From Streptomyces triculaminicus (lineage in GTDB: Bacteria; Actinomycetota; Actinomycetes; Streptomycetales; Streptomycetaceae), in assembly GCF_017349075.1 (NCBI RefSeq), contig NZ_JAFMOF010000001.1, forward strand, positions 1,054,001 through 1,118,000: a DNA stretch of 64,000 nucleotides, in the 5' to 3' direction. The notes under the pieces were generated by a model, which saw nothing but the letters and a program-made list of their open reading frames with translations, did no database searches and was not told the DNA's origin. Shown here one piece after another: positions 13,131 to 21,595 of the stretch. The position numbers and the translations under genes were made by a program. The first letter of the stretch is position 1; each line of letters opens with the position of its first letter.

Positions 13131-14918
13131 TCATCCGTGCCCTGCCGGCAGGGCGAACTCGCACCACACCGCCTTTCCGCCGCCCGGTGTGCGGCGGGAG
13201 CCCCAGGACGAGGCGATCGTGGCGATGATCGAGATGCCCCGGCCGGCCTCGTCCGCGGGCTCGGCGCGGCGTCGGCGCGGGAGGTGGTCGTCGCCGTCGG
13301 TGACCTCGATGATCAGGCGGCGGTCGGTGCGGCGCAGGCGGAGGCGCATGGGGGGTGTGCCGTGCTGGAGGGAGTTGGCGACGAGCTCGCTCGCCGCCAG
13401 GACGCCCAGGTCACGGAGGTCGGTGGGGAAGCGCCAGCTGGCCAGGACGCCGGAGGCGAACGCGCGGGCGCGGGGTGCGGCCTCGACTCCGCCGAGGAGC
13501 TCGAGCGCGGCGTTGTGGAAGAGCTCGGCGTCGTGTCCCGTGCGGGCGGGGTGCTGGAGTACGAGGACGGCGACGTCGTCGTCGTGTTCCTGGGTCACGC
13601 CGAGGGCGCGGATGAGGCGGTCGCACATGACCTGAGGGGAGCCGGTGGCTCCGGCGAAGGCGCGTTCGAGGGCGGCGACGCCTTCGTCGATGTCCTCGTC
13701 GCGGCGTTCGACGAGTCCGTCCGTATAGAGGACGGCGCTGGAGCCGGGGCACAGGGGCACCGTGCCGGAGGTGTGCAGCCAGCCGCCGGTGCCGAGCGGG
13801 GGGCCGGTGGGTTCGGCGGCGCGGCGGACGGTGCCGTCGGGGTCGCGGACGAGGATGGGCAGGTGCCCGGCGGAGGCGTAGACGAGGCGTCCCTCGTTGG
13901 GGTCGTGGACGGCGTAGACGCAGGTGGCGATCTGGGTGGCGTCGATCTCGGCGGCGAGGCCGTCGAGGAGCTGCAGGACCTCGTGGGGCGGGAGGTCGAG
14001 GCGCGCGTAGGCCCGTACGGCCGTGCGCAGCTGGCCCATGACGGCTGCGGCGCGAACGCCGCGGCCCATGACGTCGCCGATGACGAGGGCGGTGCGGCCG
14101 GCGCCGAGGGTGATCACGTCGTACCAGTCACCGCCTACGGCGGTGTCCTTGCCGCCGGGCTGGTACGTGGCGGCGACGCGGAGGTCGTCGGGCTGTTCCA
14201 GCTCCTGGGGGAGCAGGCTGCGCTGGAGGGTGACGGCCGCCTCGCGCTGGCGGCGTTCGCTGACGCGCAGGCGCTCTGCCGCTTCCACCTGGTCGGTGAC
14301 GTCGGCGGCGAAGACGAGGACGCCGCGCTGGGCGTCCTTGCCCTCTCCCACCGCGATCGGGGAGCAGGTGAAGGTGTAGTAGCCGTGCCGGGGGCGGGGG
14401 CCGCGGTCGATGGTGGCCGGCTGGGCGGTGGTCCCGTCCGGTGGTGCGGGGACGGTCACGCGGCGGGACTTGACGGTGCGGGGCTTGCCGCTGCGCAGGA
14501 CCTGGTCCATGAGGGGGAGCAGGCCGAGTTCCTCGAGCTCGGGGAGGGTGTCGCGGGCGCGGGTTCCGGTGGGGCGGGGGCCGAAGAGGGCGGCGTAGGC
14601 GTCGTTGACGTAGGCGATGCGGTGGTCGGGGCCGTAGACGACGGTGGCGAGGGCGGGGACCTTGCCGAGGATGTCGTGGACGGAGAGGCCGTCGAGGGTG
14701 ACGGGCTCGGCGTCCTTGGCCGGGGCGGCCTCGGCCCGGGCGGCGGGCACGGAGCCGGTGCCGGTCCCGGGACCGGTCCCGGATCCGGTTGCAGATCCGG
14801 TGCCGGCGGCGGTGGACGCGGCGGAGGCCTGTGGGGCCGCGGCGGGTGTGCGGTCGGCGCGGGCCGCTGCTCGGCGCTGTGTGCCGGGGAGCCGGGCGCT
14901 CCAGCGGGTGAAGTTCAC
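13131..14918 (-). CDS. PAS-SpoIIE phosphatase-HATPase fusion (anti-sigma circuit regulator)
   Basis: Multidomain Streptomyces regulator, ~595 aa. Residues ~1-70 are Ala/Gly/Thr-rich (repeated TGSGTGPGTG). A PAS domain spans ~75-220 (VYGPDHRIAYVNDAYAALFG). A PP2C/SpoIIE phosphatase spans ~250-450 with metal-binding DWYDV, IGDVMGRG and DDDVAVLVL. A HATPase_c_2 kinase domain spans ~480-590 (ELVANSLQHG, GRGISII). Such proteins act on anti-anti-sigma factors in partner switching, using both phosphatase and kinase ends. The GTG start at 14918 follows GAGG by 9 nt. No sigma, STAS or anti-sigma gene is adjacent, so the partner is elsewhere. Confidence 0.9.
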   Translation of the reverse strand: MNFTRWSARLPGTQRRAAARADRTPAAAPQASAASTAAGTGSATGSGTGPGTGTGSVPAARAEAAPAKDAEPVTLDGLSVHDILGKVPALATVVYGPDHRIAYVNDAYAALFGPRPTGTRARDTLPELEELGLLPLMDQVLRSGKPRTVKSRRVTVPAPPDGTTAQPATIDRGPRPRHGYYTFTCSPIAVGEGKDAQRGVLVFAADVTDQVEAAERLRVSERRQREAAVTLQRSLLPQELEQPDDLRVAATYQPGGKDTAVGGDWYDVITLGAGRTALVIGDVMGRGVRAAAVMGQLRTAVRAYARLDLPPHEVLQLLDGLAAEIDATQIATCVYAVHDPNEGRLVYASAGHLPILVRDPDGTVRRAAEPTGPPLGTGGWLHTSGTVPLCPGSSAVLYTDGLVERRDEDIDEGVAALERAFAGATGSPQVMCDRLIRALGVTQEHDDDVAVLVLQHPARTGHDAELFHNAALELLGGVEAAPRARAFASGVLASWRFPTDLRDLGVLAASELVANSLQHGTPPMRLRLRRTDRRLIIEVTDGDDHLPRRRRAEPADEAGRGISIIATIASSWGSRRTPGGGKAVWCEFALPAGHG

Positions 14919-15281
14919 TGAGGATTACCTCGCGGAGTCGTTCCGGATCAGCTCGGCGACGCGGGATGCCACGTGGGGTGCCGTGTGGAGTGCTGCCCCA
15001 GGGGGTGCCGCGTGGTGTGCCGCGCGGGGCACGTGGGGTGGCTCAGCCGCGGGCCCGGTGTGGGGCCGCCGCCGGCGGTGCGGGGAACGGCCCCCGAAGG
15101 AATGCAGCAAACGTCCGAATCCTCATGATTATTACTCTTCGCTGATACCAGCCCACCCATGGTCACACGACCAGTGTGGCCGACAGGACTGACATCCGTC
15201 AGGCGCCGTGTCGGGTGAACGCGCCGCGTGTTCCCGTCCCCGCCCGCGACCTGCCGCGATGTCCCGCCGGCGGACCGTGCT
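14919..15281. other. Intergenic region, no confident gene
   Basis: About 360 bp between the phosphatase start and the NADH dehydrogenase stop. Two short minus-strand frames exist: one of 61 codons at 14925-15110, and one of 27 codons starting near 15126. Neither has convincing family features, and the 61-codon one is compositionally biased (His/Ala/Pro). The AT-rich part at 15125-15180 is the likely promoter of the phosphatase gene. Confidence 0.35.
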
Positions 15282-16808
15282 TCAACTCGCTTCCGGGTGA
15301 CGGCCGGTGCCTGCGGCCAGTTCGAACTCGGCCCGGGGGTTCTCCAGCGAGCCGAGCGAGACGATCTCACGTTTGAAGAGTCCCGCGAGGGTCCATTCGG
15401 CGAGGACGCGCATTTTGCGGTTGAAGGTCGGCACCCGGCTGAGGTGGTAGGCGCGGTGCATGAACCATGCGGGGTAGCCCTTGAGCTTCTTCCCGTACAC
15501 ATGGGCGACGCCTTTGTGGAGGCCGAGCGAGGCGACCGAGCCGACGTACTTGTGGCGGTAGTCCTGGAGGTCCTTGCCGCGCAGCGACGACAGGATGTTC
15601 TCGGCGAGGACCTTGGCCTGGCGCACGGCGTGCTGGGCGTTGGGGGCGCAGGTCGTACCGCCGTTCTCGGCCGTGAGGTCGGGGACGGACGCGGCGTCCC
15701 CCGCCGCCCACGCGTGCTCGACGCCCTCGATCCGCAGGGTCGGGGCGCACTTGAGCCGGCCGCGCTCGTCGAGCGGGAGGTCGGTGGCGGCGAGGATCGG
15801 ATGCGGCTTGACGCCGGCCGTCCATACGATCGTGCGCGTGGGAAAGCGCGAGCCGTCGCTGAGGACGGCCACGCGGTTCTCGCAGGAGTCCAGCCGGGTG
15901 TCGAGGCGTACGTCGATGTTGCGGCCGCGCAGCTCCCGGACGGCGTACCGGCCCATGTCCTCGCCGACTTCGGGGAGGATGCGGCCGGTGGCCTCGACCA
16001 GGATGAACTTCAGATCGTCCGGCTCGATGTTGTAGTAGTAGCGCGTGGCGTAGCGGGCCATGTCCTCCAGCTCGCCGAGCGCTTCGACGCCCGCGTAGCC
16101 GCCGCCGACGAACACGAAGGTCAGCGCCGCGTCGCGCACCTCGGGGTCGCGGGTGGAGGAGGCGATGTCCAGCTGTTCGAGGACATGGTTGCGCAGGCCG
16201 ATGGCCTCCTCGACCGTCTTGAAGCCGATGCCGTAGTCGGCGAGGCCCGGGATGGGGAGGGTGCGGGAGATGGAGCCGGGGGCCAGGACCAGTTCCTCGT
16301 AGTGGATGTCGATGGGGCCGGTGCCCTCGTCCTCGGTGGCGAGGGTCTTGATGCTGGCCGTGCGCTTGGCGTGGTCGATGGCGACCGCCTCACCGGTGAC
16401 GACCTGGCACTCGCCGAGCGCCCGTCGCAGCGGGACGACGACGTGGCGGGGAGAGATGGAGCCGGCGGCGGCCTCGGGGAGGAAGGGCTGGTAGGTCATG
16501 TACGGCTCGGGGTCGATGACCAGGATCTCCGCCTCGCCGCGCCTGAGCTTCCGTTGGAGGTGCAGGGCGGTGTACATCCCGACGTAGCCGCCGCCGATGA
16601 CGAGGATGCGGGTGGGGATGGGGGGCTGCGCGTTTCCTTCGGGGGGCGTGGGCTGTGTTTGCGCCTGCCGCGTGGGCTGTTGCTGCCGCTCCTGCGGTTG
16701 CTGCTGTTCCTGCCGCTCCTGCTTTTCCCGCTCTTCCGGCGCTGTCCGGCCTGCTTCCTCCGTCTGCCCCTCGTGTCCTGCCTGCCCCTCCCGCGCCGGT
16801 TCGTTCAC
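15282..16808 (-). CDS. ndh: Type II NADH dehydrogenase-like NAD(P)/FAD oxidoreductase
   Basis: Peripheral membrane flavoprotein that passes electrons from NADH to quinone without pumping protons. About 508 aa from the GTG at 16808, preceded by a purine-rich GAGGAAGAGG. A disordered Gln/Glu-rich N-terminus of ~65 residues comes before the FAD-binding motif ILVIGGGYVGMYTALHL. The second, NAD-binding motif is FVFVGGGYAGVEALGEL. GEDMGRYAVRELR and the AWAAGDAA flavin motif follow. The C-terminal amphipathic part ends at LGSLENPRAEFEL. It is a lone gene, divergent from the tetR gene. Confidence 0.88.
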   Translation of the reverse strand: MNEPAREGQAGHEGQTEEAGRTAPEEREKQERQEQQQPQERQQQPTRQAQTQPTPPEGNAQPPIPTRILVIGGGYVGMYTALHLQRKLRRGEAEILVIDPEPYMTYQPFLPEAAAGSISPRHVVVPLRRALGECQVVTGEAVAIDHAKRTASIKTLATEDEGTGPIDIHYEELVLAPGSISRTLPIPGLADYGIGFKTVEEAIGLRNHVLEQLDIASSTRDPEVRDAALTFVFVGGGYAGVEALGELEDMARYATRYYYNIEPDDLKFILVEATGRILPEVGEDMGRYAVRELRGRNIDVRLDTRLDSCENRVAVLSDGSRFPTRTIVWTAGVKPHPILAATDLPLDERGRLKCAPTLRIEGVEHAWAAGDAASVPDLTAENGGTTCAPNAQHAVRQAKVLAENILSSLRGKDLQDYRHKYVGSVASLGLHKGVAHVYGKKLKGYPAWFMHRAYHLSRVPTFNRKMRVLAEWTLAGLFKREIVSLGSLENPRAEFELAAGTGRHPEAS

Positions 16809-17251
16809 CAAGGCCTCTTCCTCCTCGCGTCGTCGCGTCGTCCTCGGCAGTTGTCGGCTGTACTCGGCTCTACTCGGGTACCCGTCGTGCTCGCTCGTAC
16901 TCGGTCGTTCTCGCGTTGTGGCACAACTCCTCCTCATGACGCATCGACGTCGGTGGTTTGTCCACAGGACTCGCGAAATGTATGACCGGTGCCGGAGCTG
17001 ATCCGTCCGTCTCGAGAAAGCCGCTCTGCGGGAAAGGCTCGCAGGTCAGGGGGGATGCGGCGGGGTGGTGCGGTGGTGCAGAATCAAGGGGGAGCAGGTC
17101 CGTACTCCAATCGGGGACGGCCTGTGCGGAGCTACCCCCTTCTTTCTTGACCTGGGCTCAACTATGTTCGTACTCCGTCGGGGTGTCGAGACGTGCCCCG
17201 GCAGTCAGGGCGGGGAGTCTCCGGGGGGAGACGTCATAACCGGGGGAACGT
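16809..17251. promoter_or_regulatory. Divergent intergenic region between ndh and tetR
   Basis: About 440 bp with no convincing gene. TTGACC at ~17148 could be a plus-strand -35 element for the TetR gene, with a weak -10. The TetR ribosome site is GGGGGA at ~17239-17245. No clear TetR operator palindrome was seen. Confidence 0.3.
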
Positions 17252-18010
17252 ATGCACATTCAGAGCTCTCATTGGTCTGCTGCTGTCGCGACGGCTGACG
17301 GCACGGGTGGCCGTAATACGCCGTTGCGCGTGGACGCACAGCGCAATCTGGAACATGTGCTGCGGGCGGCTCGCGAGGTCTTCGGCGAGCTGGGGTACGG
17401 GGCGCCGATGGAGGACGTGGCGCGCCGGGCCCGGGTCGGAGTGGGGACGGTCTACCGCCGCTTCCCGAGCAAGGACGTGCTGGTCCGGCGCATAGCCGAG
17501 GAAGAGACGGCCCGGCTCACCGAGCAGGCGCGGACGGCACTGGGGCAGGAGGACGAGCCGTGGTCGGCGCTGTCCCGGTTCCTGCGCACGTCGGTGGCGT
17601 CCGGCGCCGGCCGGCTGCTGCCGCCGCAGGTCCTGCGGGTCGGCGTCGACGTGGAGTCCGAGGAGCAGCGCCTGCAGGCCGCAGTGCCGGACCGGGCCCG
17701 TGTGCCGCAGCAGCGGCAGCCGGGGATCGGTGGCGGTCAGCTGCACGAGCTGCGGCTGGTCGAGCAGCGGCCGACAGCGGTCGACGAGCGGGACGACGCG
17801 GGTGCCGCGGCGCTGCTCGACGTCGTGGGCCGGCTGGTCGAGCGGGCGCGGGCGGCCGGTGAGCTGCGCGCCGACGTGACGGTCGCCGATGTGCTGCTGG
17901 TGATCGCGACGGCGGCTCCGTCGCTTCCGGACGCGGCGCAGCAGGCGGCGGCGTCCTCGCGGCTGCTGGACATCCTGCTGGAAGGCCTCCGTTCGCGGCC
18001 CGTGCAGTAA
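17252..18010 (+). CDS. TetR-family transcriptional regulator
   Basis: The N-terminal helix-turn-helix is clear (VLRAAREVFGELGYGAPMED, then ARVGVGTVYRRFPSKDVLV, ~residues 35-85). The rest is a helical ligand domain without a recognisable ligand class; total ~252 aa. The middle part contains an unusual polar stretch, VPQQRQPGIGGGQLHELRLV. GGGGGA precedes the ATG at good spacing. Its target is not obvious. It could regulate the divergent ndh gene or the downstream sigma factor. Confidence 0.87.
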   Translation: MHIQSSHWSAAVATADGTGGRNTPLRVDAQRNLEHVLRAAREVFGELGYGAPMEDVARRARVGVGTVYRRFPSKDVLVRRIAEEETARLTEQARTALGQEDEPWSALSRFLRTSVASGAGRLLPPQVLRVGVDVESEEQRLQAAVPDRARVPQQRQPGIGGGQLHELRLVEQRPTAVDERDDAGAAALLDVVGRLVERARAAGELRADVTVADVLLVIATAAPSLPDAAQQAAASSRLLDILLEGLRSRPVQ

Positions 18011-18022
18011 CCGCGGCGCGAT

Positions 18023-18073
18023 CGCAGTCATCACAGCGGTCTTCACTGCAGTCGTCACGGCAGTCATCACCGT
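18023..18073. repeat. Short degenerate tandem repeat
   Basis: Units of about 12-24 nt built on GCAGTCATCAC / GCAGTCGTCACG are repeated three times directly after the tetR stop, just before a terminator. Read on the minus strand they encode a run of TAV/TAI triplets, but no gene is likely there. Confidence 0.55.
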
Positions 18074-18083
18074 CGACGCGGAG

Positions 18084-18120
18084 CTTCCGTGGGCCTCCTT
18101 CTCCGGAGAGCCCACGGAAG
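18084..18120 (+). terminator. Terminator after tetR
   Basis: The 11-bp perfect stem CTTCCGTGGGC (18084-18094) pairs with 18110-18120 around a 15-nt loop, with no T-run. It separates tetR from the sigma gene. The remaining ~180 bp to 18299 carry the sigma promoter region, where I see no clear consensus. Confidence 0.6.
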
Positions 18121-18299
18121 AGGTCGGCAGAAGGGGGCTGGTGTTCAGTAATCCTCATCTGTTCGAGTGACGTCCCGTGCTCGAGCGCGCGAACAGAACC
18201 CGGATGAGTGGTTGCCGTTCGCGAAATGATTCCGAGGCACTCCCGTGTGTCACGCTGCTCGGTATTCGTGTGTGACGGCGTGTACGGGGAGCATCCGCT

Positions 18300-20693
18300 A
18301 TGGGTGTTGACGGGCGAGAAGAGCCGCGCAGAAGCGAGGAGTCGGACGACCCACCGGCGCCGCACAAGGTGCCCGGCCAGGGTGGTCCGTTCGCTTCCGC
18401 CTCCTTGGATCTGTGGAGCGACGGCCCTGATCCCGAGGTTCCGCAGCAGCGGACGCCTGCGCGGTCGGGGCTTCCGGCCCTTCCCGCCAAGGCAGGTCGC
18501 GAGCCGTCTGGTAGCGGTACCGATGCCAGTACTGATGCCGGGGCCGACGGCAGGACCGACGCCGATGCTGGTGCCGGGACCGACGCCAGTAGTGGCGTCC
18601 GTGCCAAGGTCGGTGCCGAGGTCGGTGCCGGCGACGCGGACGGGCCTCCGTCGGATCTCGAGCTGGTCGCCCAGCTGCGTGGCAGCGGCGAGGGCGGTGA
18701 GGCGTACGAGGAGCTGTACCGACGCCATGCCGACGCGGTCCGCCGGTACGCCCGTAGTTGCTGCCGCGACGAGCACACCGCCGAGGACCTGACCAACGAG
18801 GTCTTCACCAGCACCCTGCAGGCGGTGCGCGGCGGTTCGGGCCCGGACTCGGCGGTACGGGCGTATCTGCTGACCACCGTGCGAAGGGTCGCGGCGGCCT
18901 GGGCGAGGACGGCGAAGCGCGAGCAGCTGGTCGAGGACTTCGCGGTGTTCGCCACGTCGGCAGCGTCCTCGTCGGTGACGGCCGACGAGGACACGCTCAA
19001 CCTGGGCGCGGACGTGCGGGCCATGCAGGAGGCCGAGGAGTCCCTGGCCGTGCAGGCCTTCCGGAGCCTGCCCGAGCGATGGCAGACGGTGCTGTGGCAC
19101 ACGACGGTGGAGGAGGAGTCGCCGAGCGATGTCGGCCCGCTGCTCGGGCTGAGCGCCAACGCGACGGCGGTGCTCGCCCACCGGGCACGGGAGGGGTTGA
19201 AGCAGGCCTATCTGCAGGCGCATGTGAATACGCAGCTGATGGCGGGCGGCGACTGCGCGCAGTACGCCGACCGGCTCGGCGCGTATGCCCGGGGCAGGCT
19301 GCGTACGCGTGCCGAGCGGGGGATGCGCAGGCATCTCGAGGGCTGCGCGAAGTGCCGTACGGCGGCGCTGGAGGTCGCGGACGTCAACGAGCGGCTGCGC
19401 GCGCTGCTGCCGGTCGCGGTCATCGGCTGGTTCGCCGCCGGCTGGTCGGTCAAGGCCGCCGCGGGACTCGCGGCGGGTGCGGCGGCTGGTGCGGCGGCTG
19501 GTGCGGTCGGGGCGGGTGCGGCGGCCGGGGCCGCTGGTGCGGGAGCCGCTGCGGGTGCTGCCGGGTCGGTTGGCGCAGGGTCGGCCGGTGCCACGGGGGC
19601 GGCCGGTGCAGCGAGTGGGGCTGGGGCGGCTTCCGCTGGTGCGGGCTCTGGTGCCGGGGCTGCTGCCGGGGCAGGCGCCAGTGCCGGGGCCGGGGCCGGT
19701 GGTGGTTCGGTCGGGGGCCGGGGCCGGGGCCGTGGTGGGTGAGGGGCTGGGGCTTCCGGTGAAGGTGGCGCTGGGGGCGGGGGTGCTGGCCGCTGCCGGG
19801 GCCGTCATCGCGTACGCCGTCGCCGGGCACTCCCCGCGCCGCCGGACAGACCGCAGGCGAGAGCCACGGCGGCTCCGGTCGTACCGGCGCCGCCGCACAA
19901 GCCGGGGCCACGGCCGGGCCTGACGGCCTCGCCCGCGCCCAGTGCCCCTCCCGCGCTGGTGGCGAAGTCCGCCCCGAAGTCGTCCTCCCCGGCACTGTCA
20001 CCGTCACCATCGCCGTCGCCGTCGGTGTCCGCTTCCGCCGGCCCCTCCGCTTCCGCTTCTCCCACACCGCCTGCCTCGCCCTCGCCCCGGCCGTCGCCGA
20101 GCCTGCCGAAGGCGAAACCGTCCACGCCGGCCACTCCTCACCGGCCGACGCCCGTTCCCCCGCCGCCTCCCTCGCACGTCTATGCGCTCAATGAGCTGCG
20201 GTACAGCGGCATCGGTGACGGTGACGGCGGCGAGCCGGAGGTGCGGCTCGGCGGGAGCTGGCTGTGGCAGCGGTACGGGCTGCGGGTGGGCGGTACGACG
20301 TACCGCGACGGGGCGAGCGTCCACGCGGCGTCGTCGGTGGCCATCGAACTGAACCGTTCCTGCACGTCCTACGACGCGCTGGCGGGCGTGGACGACATGA
20401 CGCTGGGCCTGGGCGCCGTCACCTTCTCCGTCTACGCGGACGGCGAGCGCCTGTGGAGTTCGGGCCTGGTGCGGGGCGGCCGTCCGGCCGTCCCCGTCCA
20501 CACGCCTCTGGCGGGCCACAGGACGCTGCGCCTGGTCGTCGAGCCGAGGTCCGCGGCGGATCGCGTCGCGGTCGCGGACTGGGCCGACGCGCGGATCAGC
20601 TGCGGGTCGCTGCGGTCGCCGACGGCGTCCAGTGCGGGGGACGGGTCAGCGCGGGCGGCAGCTTGGTGGCGGCATCGCCCTTGGCGGCGTTGA
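18300..20693 (+). CDS. ECF sigma factor fused to zinc finger, membrane helix and NPCBM carbohydrate-binding domain (two compensating frameshifts)
   Basis: A membrane-anchored sigma factor in the style of large actinobacterial ECFs. Residues ~1-115 are a disordered Asp/Ala/Gly lead. Sigma region 2 is at ~120-190 (YEELYRRHADAVRRYAR, AEDLTNEVF). Region 4 is at ~235-300 (FRSLPERWQTVLWHTTVEEE, LSANATAVLAHRAREGL). A zinc-finger motif HLEGCAKC follows, then a long Ala/Gly run. This frame hits TGA at 19740. The +1 frame then supplies a membrane helix (VKVALGAGVLAAAGAVIAYA). From ~19835 the original frame resumes with a Pro/Ser linker and an NPCBM/NEW2 domain at ~20180-20610 (GVDDMTLGLGAVTFSVYADG, ADWADARISC). 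Both shifts restore one protein of ~797 codons. They are either sequencing errors in G/C runs or real. ATG 18300 follows GGGGAG. Confidence 0.75.
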
Positions 20694-21468
20694 TCTGGGG
20701 CTGGGTGAGGAAGATGCTCCCGGTCAGGTCGGCGCCCGAGAGGTCGGCGTCGCGGAAGTCGGCGCCGATGAGGTCGGCCATTCTCAGGTCCGCGCCCGAG
20801 AGGTCGGCCGCGATGAGGTAGGCGCCGCGCAGGTTTGCGCCGCGGAGGTCGGCCCGCTTGAGCCGGGCGCCCATGAGGTCGGCGCCCCGGTGGTTCTTCG
20901 TCTTGCGCCCGGTCTTGGCGCGGACGAGTTCGCTCGTACGCAGCAGCAGGACGTTGACCTTCTGCCGGTGGCCCGGCACGTCGACCTCCAGGAGGGAGGC
21001 GGAGTCGCGGCGGGTGAGGGCTTCGGTCTCGTCGAGGAGGCGGCGCACGTCGGCGTGGACGGGGCGGGCGGCGGGGAGGGCAAGCGCCTCGTTCAGGTAC
21101 CAGAGCAGCTCGTGGAGCTGCCGCATGACCGGGAACACGTCGAACATCTGCTGAGCGGTGTCCGGGGCCTGTCGCCAGTCCTGCCCGCCGAAGGTGACTT
21201 GGGAGACCTTCTGGCCCGCGCCGAAGCAGTCATAGACGGTGCAGCCGGGGAAGCCCTGCTTCCTGAGGCGGGTGTGGATGCCGCAGCGGAAGTCCGTCTG
21301 CAGGTTGGTGCACGGCTTTCCGGCGGGCTTGTTGACCGCGAAGTCCGCCGAGGCGGCGAAGGGCAGGGCGACGCAGCACAGCCCGAAGCAGCTCTCGCAG
21401 TCTCCGCGCAGGGCGGGACCGCCCTTGCCGGTCTCCGCGTCTTCGGGAATTCCTGCCACCGTGCCCAC
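20596..21468 (-). CDS. Pentapeptide-repeat protein with cysteine-rich N-terminus
   Basis: About 290 aa. The N-terminus has a cysteine cluster (CESCFGLCC, then CTNLQTDFRC, FPGCTVYDC) that could bind metal, as in other Cys-cluster proteins. A helical middle follows. Residues ~195-255 are pentapeptide repeats (ADLMGARLKRADLRGANLRG and so on), which fold as a right-handed beta helix. The GTG start at 21468 is preceded by AAGGAA. The 3' end overlaps the convergent sigma gene by about 98 bp. The cellular role of this Streptomyces family is not known to me; DNA-mimic function known for MfpA/Qnr should not be assumed. Confidence 0.82.
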   Translation of the reverse strand: MGTVAGIPEDAETGKGGPALRGDCESCFGLCCVALPFAASADFAVNKPAGKPCTNLQTDFRCGIHTRLRKQGFPGCTVYDCFGAGQKVSQVTFGGQDWRQAPDTAQQMFDVFPVMRQLHELLWYLNEALALPAARPVHADVRRLLDETEALTRRDSASLLEVDVPGHRQKVNVLLLRTSELVRAKTGRKTKNHRGADLMGARLKRADLRGANLRGAYLIAADLSGADLRMADLIGADFRDADLSGADLTGSIFLTQPQINAAKGDAATKLPPALTRPPHWTPSATAATRS

Positions 21469-21595
21469 CGTGGTTCCTTTTGCCTGGTCGGGGCCCGAGT
21501 AGAGCCCGGCGCGCTCGCGCCCGTCCAGTCATTTTACGGAGTGCGTCGCGCGCGGTCCGCTGAGCAGCGCCAGCCCTCGCGCCCCCGCACGCCCC

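Noticed and set aside
14925..15110. 61-codon gene upstream of the PAS-SpoIIE phosphatase
   Set aside because: His/Ala/Pro low complexity without a convincing start; kept only as a note in the intergenic entry.
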